Shown here: positions 26,371 through 36,000 of the stretch, one piece after another
Numbering within the stretch: position 1 is the stretch's first letter
Layout of the letters: each line of letters opens with the position of its first letter
DNA from: Paractinoplanes pyxinae
GTDB taxonomy: Bacteria > Actinomycetota > Actinomycetes > Mycobacteriales > Micromonosporaceae
DNA length: 64,000 nucleotides
Assembly: GCF_026626335.1 (NCBI RefSeq)
Contig: NZ_JAPNTZ010000003.1
Location: 186,001 to 250,000, forward strand
Direction of reading: 5' to 3'
Position numbers and translations under genes: made by a program
Notes under the pieces: generated by a model
Databases searched by the model: none
What the model was told of the DNA's origin: nothing
What the model saw: the letters and a program-made list of their open reading frames with translations, nothing else

Positions 26371-27597
26371 ATGGATCGTGCGACCGACCTGCGCTGGTAC
26401 GACGCGATGTGCGAGATATTGACCGGTGCTCACCTGTGGCGCCCCGAAGAGGTCGCTCCCGCCCTCGACGAGGTCGTGGCGCCGCTCGGGCTGCGCACCC
26501 GCATCTGGGTGGTCAACTACGAGCAGACGTCGCTGACCCCGCTGGCGCAGACCGGGCCGGTGCCCTCGGCGCTGCCGGTGAGCGGCACGCTGGCGGGCCG
26601 GGTGTTCACCCGCGTGCGTTCGGCCGCCGACGAGCCGAACCAGCGGCTGTGGGTCCCGATGGTGGACGGCACCGACCGGCTCGGCGTGATCGAGTTCACC
26701 GGCGCCTACCCGGACTCGCAAGAGAAGTGCGAGCTGATCGCCGGGCTCGTCGGGCACCTCATGGTCAGCACCCGCAACCGCGGCGACCAGCTGGAACGGG
26801 CCCGCCGGTCGCAGCCGATGTCGACCGCGGCCGAGCTGCTGTGGTCGGTGCTGCCGCCGCTGACGGCCAGCTTCGACCGGGCGGTGGTCAGCGCCGTCCT
26901 GCAGCCCTGCTACGACGTGGGCGGCGACGGCTTCGACTACGCCGTCGACGACGGGATGTTGCGGCTCGCCGTGCTGGACGCGGTCGGCCGGGGCCTCGAG
27001 GCCGGCCTGACCTGCGCGGTCGCGCTGGCCGCGATCCGGTCGGCCCGGCGCGCCGGTGGTGAGCTGGCCGACCAGGCGCGGGCGGTCGACCAGGCGCTGA
27101 GCGAGCAGTTCGGCGACAGCCGGTTCGTCACGGCCGTGCTGGCCGAGCTGCACCTCGACACGGGCCGGGTGCGCTACATCAACGCCGGGCACCCGGCGCC
27201 GATCGTGCTGCGCGACGGGCGGGCCGTGCGGGAGCTCAAGGGCGGGCGGCGGCTGCCGCTCGGCCTCGGCGTCCACGAGAAGTCCTTCGAGATCGCCGAG
27301 GAGGCGTTCGAGCCGGACGACCGGCTGCTGCTCTACACCGACGGGGTGACCGAGGCCCGTACGGCCCGGGGCGACCGGTTCGGCCTGGCCCGCATGACCG
27401 ACCTGGTGGAACGGGGGGCCAAGTCCGGGCTGCCGGCTCCCGAGACGCTGCGGCGGCTGGCCCTGGCCGCCCTCGAGCACCAGGGTGGTCCGCCCGCCGA
27501 CGACGCCACGCTGATGATGGTCGAGTGGTCCCGGGCCGCCTCGTTGAATACAGTGCCGTCGGCGGCACAACCGGACGGGGAGGAGGAAACGCCATGA
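26371..27597 (+). CDS. SpoIIE/PP2C-type serine phosphatase
   Basis: A 408-aa cytosolic phosphatase. The N-terminal ~150 residues hold an unassigned sensor-like region. The SpoIIE domain (about 170-395) carries the metal-binding aspartates in VGGDGFDY and VLDAVGRG and ends PPADDATLMMVEW. Such enzymes dephosphorylate STAS antagonists. Its last codons overlap the ATG of a STAS gene (ATGA), so substrate and enzyme are coupled. ATG 26371 was preferred over GTG 26362; the difference is three residues. Confidence 0.88.
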   Translation: MDRATDLRWYDAMCEILTGAHLWRPEEVAPALDEVVAPLGLRTRIWVVNYEQTSLTPLAQTGPVPSALPVSGTLAGRVFTRVRSAADEPNQRLWVPMVDGTDRLGVIEFTGAYPDSQEKCELIAGLVGHLMVSTRNRGDQLERARRSQPMSTAAELLWSVLPPLTASFDRAVVSAVLQPCYDVGGDGFDYAVDDGMLRLAVLDAVGRGLEAGLTCAVALAAIRSARRAGGELADQARAVDQALSEQFGDSRFVTAVLAELHLDTGRVRYINAGHPAPIVLRDGRAVRELKGGRRLPLGLGVHEKSFEIAEEAFEPDDRLLLYTDGVTEARTARGDRFGLARMTDLVERGAKSGLPAPETLRRLALAALEHQGGPPADDATLMMVEWSRAASLNTVPSAAQPDGEEETP

Positions 27598-27938
27598 CCG
27601 GACAGCTGACGGTGACCGTAGGCAAGTCGGACGGCCGGGTCACCGTGCTGACCCTCAGCGGCGAGCTCGACCGTGACGAGACCCACCTGCTCGAGGAGGC
27701 GGGCGAGGCCGCGCTGGCCTCGGGGATCCAGCTGCTCGTGCTCGACCTGCGCTCGGTGACCTTCTGCGACTCCAGCGGGCTGCGCACGTTCGTCCACCTG
27801 CACCGGTTGGCCACGGCCCGGGGCGCCTGCCTGCGGCTGGCCGAGCTGCATCCGCCGGTCTCCACTGTCGTCGAAGTGGTCAATCTGGACCGCATGCTGT
27901 CCCTGCATCCGACGGTGGCCGACGCGCTCATTTTGTGA
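27594..27938 (+). CDS. STAS anti-sigma-factor antagonist with intact phosphorylation site
   Basis: A 114-aa STAS protein with the classic CDSSGLRTF motif (phosphoacceptor Ser near residue 60), unlike the two other STAS domains in the window. It is preceded by GAGGAGG and translationally coupled to the SpoIIE phosphatase, its probable activator. Expected role: binding an anti-sigma kinase when dephosphorylated. Confidence 0.92.
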   Translation: MTGQLTVTVGKSDGRVTVLTLSGELDRDETHLLEEAGEAALASGIQLLVLDLRSVTFCDSSGLRTFVHLHRLATARGACLRLAELHPPVSTVVEVVNLDRMLSLHPTVADALIL

Positions 27939-27965
27939 GAGCAGGTTCACTTTCGCCCTTCGTGA

Positions 27966-28751
<786 letters not shown>

Positions 28752-28760
28752 TCCGTTTCG

Positions 28761-28790
28761 CGCCGGCCCGGCCGTCCGGCCGGGCCGGCG
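28761..28790 (+). terminator. GC-rich hairpin terminator after the RPF gene
   Basis: A perfect 13-bp stem (CGCCGGCCCGGCC with its complement) around a 4-nt loop begins 10 bp after the stop. There is no real T tract, as is common in this group. Confidence 0.75.
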
Positions 28791-28806
28791 TGCTAACCAT
28801 GAATGC

Positions 28807-29595
28807 GTGGACAGCGCTCTTGTACTCGGGGCCGGCGGCATCACCGGCATCGCCTGGCACCTCGGCGTCATCATCGGCCTGCGCGAGGGCGGCGTCGACC
28901 TGACCGGGGCCGGCCTGGTGGTCGGCACGTCGGCCGGCTCGGTCACCGGCACGCTGGTGGCGGCCGGCATCGACCCGGTCGAGGCCCGCGGCATCGAGGC
29001 CCGGCTGGGCGACACCGACCCGCCGTTCCGCCCCGACTGGGCGCGCGGCTCGCAGGCCTACGCCCTGCTGCACGACGAGGGCCGCGACCCGGCCGCGATC
29101 CGGTCCGGCGTGGGCGAGCTGGCCCTGGCGGCCGAGGTGGTGGCCGAGGAGCCGTACGTGGCCGCGCTGGCCCGCCGGCTGCCGGTGCGCGACTGGCCCG
29201 GCCGTCCACTGTTGATCACCGCCGTGAACGCCGCCACCGGCGACCCCGTGGTGTGGGACAGCTCCTCCGGCGTCCCCCTCGACCGCGCGGTGGCCGCCAG
29301 CTGCGCCGTGCCCTGCATCTTCCCGCCGGTGACGATCGGCGGCAGCCGCTTCATGGACGGCGGCGTGCGCTCCGGCACCAACGCCGACCTGGCCGCCGAG
29401 GCCGGCCGGGTGGTCATCCTGGCCCCGCTGGCGCCCGTGCGCCTCTACGGCGCCCCCTCGGCCGAGATCGACGGCCTGCGCCGCCGGGCCAAGGTCGCGC
29501 TGGTCGCCCCGGACGAGGTGACCATGGAGGTGCTGGGCCCGAACCCGATGGACTCGGCCCGCTGGGAGCCTGTGATCGAGGCCGGCGTGGCCTAG
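28807..29595 (+). CDS. Patatin-like phospholipase
   Basis: A 262-aa Ser-Asp dyad acyl hydrolase. The oxyanion loop LGAGGITGIAWHLG, nucleophile elbow GTSAGS (Ser about residue 43) and catalytic Asp in FMDGGVRS are all present. No signal peptide, so it acts on lipids from the cytosolic side. GTG start. Patatins can be effectors in conflict loci, but 178 bp and a promoter-like AT-richer gap separate it from the next operon, so I regard it as an independent gene. Confidence 0.88.
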   Translation: MDSALVLGAGGITGIAWHLGVIIGLREGGVDLTGAGLVVGTSAGSVTGTLVAAGIDPVEARGIEARLGDTDPPFRPDWARGSQAYALLHDEGRDPAAIRSGVGELALAAEVVAEEPYVAALARRLPVRDWPGRPLLITAVNAATGDPVVWDSSSGVPLDRAVAASCAVPCIFPPVTIGGSRFMDGGVRSGTNADLAAEAGRVVILAPLAPVRLYGAPSAEIDGLRRRAKVALVAPDEVTMEVLGPNPMDSARWEPVIEAGVA

Positions 29596-29773
29596 GGCCG
29601 CCGCCTGACGTCCGAAGTGGCCGCCGTCTGGCACAGCTGAGATCACCATTGATGTCGATCATTTGGTAATTGAGCGTGAATACCATTCCTGTCGGTCGCG
29701 CGATCGATTGTGTGTCACACTGTGCTGGCTGTGCGTGATGCTCGACAATAGTGATCCTTTTTAGACGGGGGTC

Positions 29774-31993
29774 GTGAGTTGGCGTGGAAACGATCGATCT
29801 CGACCAGCGTCCCGCCTGATAGGAGGCGTTCTCACCGGCGACCGGCCTCGTGAGATGTCAGCACCTCCAGGGGGCCCGGGGCCCGCTCCGGCGGAAAGCG
29901 ACGCCTGGCCCGACGTGACGATCGGGATCATCGCGGCCCTGGCGATCGAGGGAGCGGCAATGCGCACGCTGATGGCCGGCCCGCGTACGGTTCGCCGGAA
30001 CGACGATCCGAACGAGTACCGGATCGGCCATCTCGACAGCGCGGAGGCCGGCCGGCCGCATCGGGTCGTGCTCGTGACGCTGGCCGAGGACAACACCCGG
30101 AACGCGGCCGCGACCTGCACCGACATGCTGCGCAGCTTCCCGCACATCCGCTGCGTGATCATGGTCGGCATCGCGGGCGGCGTGCCGTCACCGCGGCAGC
30201 CCCGGCAGCACGTCCGGCTGGGTGACATCGTGATCGCTCTCGACGGCATCGTCGACTACGGGCACGTACGCCAGGGACCGGACGGCGCCGAGCAGCGCCG
30301 GCCGGTCAGCGGCATCTCGATGGACCTCAAGCGCGTGGCCCACCGGATCGAGGAGGATCAGATCCTCGGCCGGTCCCTGGACTGGACACGGTTGCTCACA
30401 CCACCCGAGGACTATCCGATGGCCGTGTTCGCCCGTCCGTCCGAGGGCAAGGACCAGTTGCATCGGGGCCGGCGGCTGATACCGCACCCGGACAAACACG
30501 AGTCCGGTCACCCGGACCACGCGCCCAAGGTCCATTTCGGCGCGGTCGGATCGGCCGATGTGCTGCTGAAAAGCGGTTCGCTGCGCGACGAGCTGGCCGC
30601 GCGTCATCGCGTGCTGGCCTTCGAGATGGAGACGGCCGGGGTCGCGGCGGGTGTGGCCAACCGCGGTGTCAACTGGTTCGTCGTGCGGGGCATCGTCGAC
30701 TACTGCGACGAGTACAAGAACGACGTGTGGCACCAGTACGGCTCCCTGGTCGCGGCGGGCGGTGTGCGAGCCCTGCTGGCCCAGTGCCCGCCGTTCCTCG
30801 TCTGGCGGCTCGAACGCGACGGCGCCCGCCATCTGCTGCCGGATCCGGAGATGGACCGGCTGCGCGAATACCTCGACCAGGCTCGGGACGTGGACGGGTT
30901 GGTCGCCTGGCAGGCGGCCGTCGGCTCCCTCGTCCCGCCGCCGGACGAGCCGACAACCTTGGCCGCGATGGCGGTGCGGATCTCCGGCCAGAACGCGGGC
31001 CCGGACCGCATCCCACCCCTGATCGCCTTCGCCGAGCAGGTCGCCGCCCGGACGTCCAGCCGGCTGGGAGGTCAGTTGCGTGCCTGGATCGACCGGGTCG
31101 CGCGGCAGATCCTGCAGATCGGTGAGCACGTCTCGGCGTACCGGCAGACGGTCGAGGAAGCTGTCGCGCGCGAACGCGGCGGCGTCCGGCCGCCGATCCG
31201 CCCCTGCCTGCTGATCCAGATCGAGCGCGACGGCATCGAGGGCGGCCGCTGCGAGGTGCGGTACTGGATCCAGCGCCGGCTCCGGCACTGGGATCCGGAA
31301 CCGAGCGATCCTCAGCAGACGACCTTCCGAGAGCTCGAGCGGGTGCTGCAGCGGGCGATCCGGCATGCCGAGTCGGCCTGGCACGACCTGGACGAGCCGG
31401 TCGAGATCGAGCTGCTGCTGCCGGTCGACATGATCAACACGGCCGTCGAGTGGTGGCACACCGAGCTGGGCTCGGCCTCACCGACGCCGCTGTGCCTCGA
31501 TTACCGCGTCGTCGTCCGCAGCCTCGACCGCATGCGGGAACCGCACCGGCATCGGGTCTGGAATCAGCGCTGGCGTTCGCTCTGGCAGAGCCCGCCCCAG
31601 CCGAGGGTTCAGCAGGGCAGGTCCAACGGGGGCAACGAGGAGCTCGGCCCGTGGAACGCCCGCCTGCGGGAGGACATCCACCTCACCACGGTCGTGCTGG
31701 GCAGCTCGCCCGACGAGGAAGCGGGACGTCAGGAACTGCAGTCGGCCCTGCGCGCCGGCATCCCGGTCATCCTGTGGGATCACCGGCCCGGGGCGCTGGT
31801 GTCCGAGATGGCCGACCTGCTGGGCCAGGTGACCGACGGCCCGCCCGGCGAGCTGATCGACCGGGTGCACGCCCTGCGCCACAACGCGGGTCTGCTCGGC
31901 TCGGACGCGCAGATCCGGCACCCCGGCCGGCACCTCGCTGTGCTCTGGGACGACCCGGACCGCAACGTCTACGACATGGGAGCACAGCCATGA
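29774..31993 (+). CDS. Nucleoside-phosphorylase-like effector fused to VMAP (ternary conflict protein)
   Basis: 739 aa from the GTG at 29774; ATG 29855 would remove 27 residues of no obvious domain. Residues about 47-340 are a phosphorylase-superfamily (PNP/MTAN-like) domain: VTIGIIAALAIEGAAM, VGIAGGV, then FEMETAGVAAGVA and RGIVDYCD with the expected catalytic Asp. A middle helical region follows. Residues about 470-739 match the VMAP C-terminal domain (CLLIQIERDG, EIELLLPVDMIN, YRVVVRSLDR, GIPVILWDHRP). In vWA-MoxR-VMAP systems VMAP couples an effector to a MoxR ATPase and vWA partner. Here the effector would cleave a nucleoside or nucleotide. ATGA-coupled to the MoxR gene. The AT-richer gap 29596-29773 should hold the promoter. 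Confidence 0.85.
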   Translation: MSWRGNDRSRPASRLIGGVLTGDRPREMSAPPGGPGPAPAESDAWPDVTIGIIAALAIEGAAMRTLMAGPRTVRRNDDPNEYRIGHLDSAEAGRPHRVVLVTLAEDNTRNAAATCTDMLRSFPHIRCVIMVGIAGGVPSPRQPRQHVRLGDIVIALDGIVDYGHVRQGPDGAEQRRPVSGISMDLKRVAHRIEEDQILGRSLDWTRLLTPPEDYPMAVFARPSEGKDQLHRGRRLIPHPDKHESGHPDHAPKVHFGAVGSADVLLKSGSLRDELAARHRVLAFEMETAGVAAGVANRGVNWFVVRGIVDYCDEYKNDVWHQYGSLVAAGGVRALLAQCPPFLVWRLERDGARHLLPDPEMDRLREYLDQARDVDGLVAWQAAVGSLVPPPDEPTTLAAMAVRISGQNAGPDRIPPLIAFAEQVAARTSSRLGGQLRAWIDRVARQILQIGEHVSAYRQTVEEAVARERGGVRPPIRPCLLIQIERDGIEGGRCEVRYWIQRRLRHWDPEPSDPQQTTFRELERVLQRAIRHAESAWHDLDEPVEIELLLPVDMINTAVEWWHTELGSASPTPLCLDYRVVVRSLDRMREPHRHRVWNQRWRSLWQSPPQPRVQQGRSNGGNEELGPWNARLREDIHLTTVVLGSSPDEEAGRQELQSALRAGIPVILWDHRPGALVSEMADLLGQVTDGPPGELIDRVHALRHNAGLLGSDAQIRHPGRHLAVLWDDPDRNVYDMGAQP

Positions 31994-33006
31994 CGAACGC
32001 CGAGCACCCGCCGGGCTGGTGGTTCTACCGGGGCGACGGCATCCCGGCCGACGGCGGCCGGCGGCTCCGCCTGCCCGACCCACCGGCCTGGCGGACCTTC
32101 GACGGCAGCCCGGTGCAGGCGGCGCCACCCGAGGACGACGCCGACATCAGCCGTAAGCTCGGCCGTTTCGACACACTGCCGGTCCGCCTGGCCTCCCGGG
32201 CCGAGTGCGACATGGTCAATGCGGCTCTCTGGCTGCGCCGTCCGCTGCTGGTGACCGGCAGCCCGGGCACCGGCAAGTCGTCCATCGCCTTCCGGATCGC
32301 CCGCGAGTTGCGCCTGGGCCGGGTGCTGGAGTGGTCCATCACCAGCCGGACCACGCTGCGGTCCGGCCTCTACGAGTACGACGCGATCGGCCGGGCCCAG
32401 GAGACGCAGGCGGGTCCCGGCGCAACCGCCAAGATCGGTGACTTCGTCCGGCTCGGGCCGCTCGGCACGGCGTTGCTGGCCTACGAGCGCCCGCGCGTGC
32501 TGCTCATCGACGAGCTCGACAAGAGCGACATCGACCTGCCCAACGACCTGCTGCACATCCTCGAGAACGGCCACTACACCGTGCCGGAACTGGTGCGGGT
32601 GAGCAGCCGGCAACCGGAGACCTCGGTCTACACCGACGATCCGGACCGGATGGCGACGATCCGCGAGGGCCGGGTGCACTGCCGGGCCTTCCCGATCGTG
32701 CTCATCACCAGCAACGGGGAGAGGGACTTCCCGCCGGCCTTCCTGCGGCGCTGCCTGCTGCTCAACCTGCCCACCCCGGGCCCGGACGATCTCGCCGCCA
32801 TGGTCAGGGCCCAGTTGCCGGCGCTCGAGGACGGCCAGCGGCAGCTGATCGACGACTTCCTGGCCCGCCCGGCCGACGACTCGCTGGCCCGCGACCAGCT
32901 GCTCAACGCCGTCTACCTGACCGCTTCGGGCGTCTACGAGCAGGACCGTGAGGCCTGGCAGCGGCTGGTCACCGACATCTGGCACTCGCTGTCGCTGGAG
33001 CGGTAG
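31990..33006 (+). CDS. MoxR-family AAA+ ATPase of the ternary conflict system
   Basis: A 338-aa AAA+ protein. Walker A is GSPGTGKS (about residues 90-97), Walker B VLLIDELDKSD (170-180), sensor-1 VLITSNGERD, then FLRRC with the arginine finger. The N-terminal ~70 residues are a family-specific extension. MoxR ATPases act as chaperone-like remodellers for vWA-domain partners, and the vWA partner is encoded 4 bp downstream. The ATG overlaps the VMAP stop (ATGA). Confidence 0.93.
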   Translation: MTNAEHPPGWWFYRGDGIPADGGRRLRLPDPPAWRTFDGSPVQAAPPEDDADISRKLGRFDTLPVRLASRAECDMVNAALWLRRPLLVTGSPGTGKSSIAFRIARELRLGRVLEWSITSRTTLRSGLYEYDAIGRAQETQAGPGATAKIGDFVRLGPLGTALLAYERPRVLLIDELDKSDIDLPNDLLHILENGHYTVPELVRVSSRQPETSVYTDDPDRMATIREGRVHCRAFPIVLITSNGERDFPPAFLRRCLLLNLPTPGPDDLAAMVRAQLPALEDGQRQLIDDFLARPADDSLARDQLLNAVYLTASGVYEQDREAWQRLVTDIWHSLSLER

Positions 33007-33010
33007 GACG

Positions 33011-36000
33011 ATGAGCGGGGCCGGCCCGGAAAGCGCAGCCCTCCACCCGGAGCACTCGCGCCCGGACGCGCACCAGATCCGCGACGCGGTCTGGCTGGCC
33101 GCCATGATTCGCGACGGCGGCGGCCCGCCTGTCGAGGCGCCCGAGCCGGAGCGGCACTCGGCGGCCGGATCCGGCCGGGCGTCCACCCCTGAGGCCGGCA
33201 TCGGCTCGGCCACGACGTCGTACGAGCCGCCGCCGATCAACCGGGATCCGCCGGCCGATGTCGCCGAGGGCCTGGTCCGGCATCCCACCGAGATCCCTGG
33301 CTTCCCGCTCGGCGCCCTGCCTTCGGGCCGGCGCATCGCCCGCGCCCTCAACCCCTTCAAACGGCGGGTGCGATCGGTCACCGAGGCCGAGCTCGACGAG
33401 GACGCCACGGCCGAGTGGGCGGCCGACACCGGCATCTGGCTCCCGCGGTACCGGCCGGCTCAGGAAAGATGGCTGGGGCTCACGCTGATCGTCGACTCGA
33501 GCGCAACCATGGCCGTATGGCGCCCCACCTTGACCGCGCTCCGGTTCATGCTGGAGAGGCACAGCGCCTTCCGGGCCGTACGGACGTTCTCGCTGTCCGC
33601 CGACGACGGGGGAGCACCGCGGCTGCACGCTCCCAGCGGTGGCGCGCACAGCCCGGCCGAACTGCTCGATCCCTCCGGCCGGCAGGCCTTCCTGGTGATC
33701 ACGGACGGGCTCGGCGCCCTTTGGCGGCATCCCTCGCTGGACGCGCTGCTGCGGCTCTGGGGCAGCTGCGGACCACTGACACTGGTCAACCCGTTCCCGC
33801 AGCGGCACTGGCGGGACGGCAACCTCGTGCCCCGGCTGTGCCGCCTGAGGTCGCCCCGGCCGGCCGCCTCGACCGGCGAGCTGCTGGTCCGTTATCCCGG
33901 CGAGCTGACCAACCTGTTCGACCCGCCCGTGCCGGCCGGGTCGCTCGCGGTGCCGTTGATCGAACTCAGCCCGCGCTGGCTGCGCTGGTGGACCCGGCTG
34001 CTGACCGGCCGGCCGGCCTGGGCCGACGCCACCGTGCACGTCGTCGACCCGGGCACCCCGCCGGAACCCGTCGACCTGGGGGACGAGCCCGAACCGGAGG
34101 CCGCCGTGCTGGGCTTCCGCCGTACCTCGCCTGGCGCCTTCCGGCTGGCCACGCTGCTGGCCGCGGCTCCGCTGGAGCTGCCCCTGCTGCACCGGCTGCA
34201 GCGGATCCTGCTGCCCGGCTCGGAGACCCACCACCTGGCCGAGGTGCTGAACAGCCCGCTCGTCCGCCCGGCCGAACGCGCCGGTTTCGAGTTTCACGAC
34301 GGCGTACGGGAGGCGCTGCTGGCCTGCGCCAGCCGGGACGACTCGGCCCGAGTTCTGCGCACCATCGCCGTCCACCGGCCGGGCCGCGACGTCGCCGGCA
34401 CCCGGCTGGCCCAGGTGGTCGAGGCTCCGGACAGCGCGCCGGAACCGCGTGTCACCGACGAAACCGTTGCCCTGTACCGCATCGAGCTCGTGGTGCTCGA
34501 CGCGATGTCCGGGCCCTACGCCCCACGCGCCCGCCGGCTGCGTGCGGCGATCGACGCTTACGACAGGCAGACCGGAACGCCTGCCGAAGATCCGACAGCC
34601 GAGGACCGTGCTCCCCGCACGGACGTGGCGGAAGGCGGTGATCCCGTGCCCGCACAGCCGGAGCCGGAACGCCCGCGGGGTGTTCCGGACGAACCCCCGT
34701 TCCCGATGCACGACGAATTCGGGCTGACCAGCAGCCTGCTGCCGGACGAGAGGCCACTCTCGCTGCAGGAGATCGTCGAGGGTCAGAGCCCCGACCAGGC
34801 GCCGGAGGTGTGGGGCAACGTGCCGCCGCGCAACCCGGTCTTCACCGGCCGGCGCGCGCTGCTCGAACAGCTGGAGACCAGGCTGCGTACGCAGAACGTG
34901 GCCGCCGTGCTGCCGCAGGCCCTGCACGGTGAAGGCGGTGTCGGCAAGTCGCAGATCGCCATCGAGTACGCCTACCGGCACCGCAACGAGTACGACGTCA
35001 TCTGGTGGGTGCCCTCGGAGCGGCCGGCGCAGATCCTGGCATCGCTGATCGAGCTGGGCGACCGGCTCGACCTCGAGGTGGGCAACGAGGTGATCTCCGC
35101 CGTGCCCAAGGTCCGAGACGCGTTGCGCGCTGGAACACCGTACGGCAACTGGCTCCTGGTCTTCGACAACGCGGAGAACCCGGAGACGGTGCGCGGCTAC
35201 TTCCCGGAGGAAGGCACCGGCAAGGTCCTGATCACCTCCCGCAACCAGGAGTGGAGTGTGATTGCGGAATCGCTCGAGGTGGACGTCTTCACCCGGGCCG
35301 AGAGTGTCCGGCTGCTGCAACGCCGTAACCCCGGCCTGCCCCAGCCGGAGGCGGACCGGCTCGCGGGCGCGCTCGGCGACCTGCCGCTGGCGATCGAACA
35401 CGCGTCGGCCTGGCTGCACGCGACCGACATGGCGGTCGGCGACTACCTCGACTTGATCCGCGAGAAGCAGAGCCAGCTGACCGACCTCGATCTGGCGCCC
35501 GGCTATGAGATACCGGTCGCGGCGGCGGCCAACGTGGCGCTCGACCGGCTGGCCGTGGAGAACCCGGCGGCGTTGCAACTGCTGCAGGTGTGTTCGTTCT
35601 TCGCGCCGGAACCGATCAGCCGCGACCTGTTCGAGGGCGTGCGGGCGGCGATGGGGGCGCCGGAACTGGACGAGGCGCTCAAGAATCCCAGCCGGCTCAA
35701 CCAAGCCATCCGCGACATTCAGAAGTACGTGCTTGCCCGCGTTGACCACCGCGGCAACAGCCTGCAGCTGCACCGGCTGGTCCAGAAGGTGTTGCAGGAC
35801 AGCATTCCGGCCGAGCGGCGGGCCCTGATGGAACACGGCGCCCACCTCCTGCTGACCGGCGTCAAGCTCGGCGATCCGGCGGATTCCGAGCAGTGGCTGC
35901 GGTACCAGGCACTTGCCTCGCACTTGATCAACTCTCGCTCCTGGGCGTGCGAGGACGACTGGGCCCGCGATGTCGTGAGCAGCCTCGTCAAGTTCTACTT

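Noticed and set aside
28807..29595. Patatin phospholipase as effector of the downstream conflict operon
   Set aside because: A 178-bp promoter-like gap separates them and the conflict operon already carries its own effector domain; kept as an independent gene.
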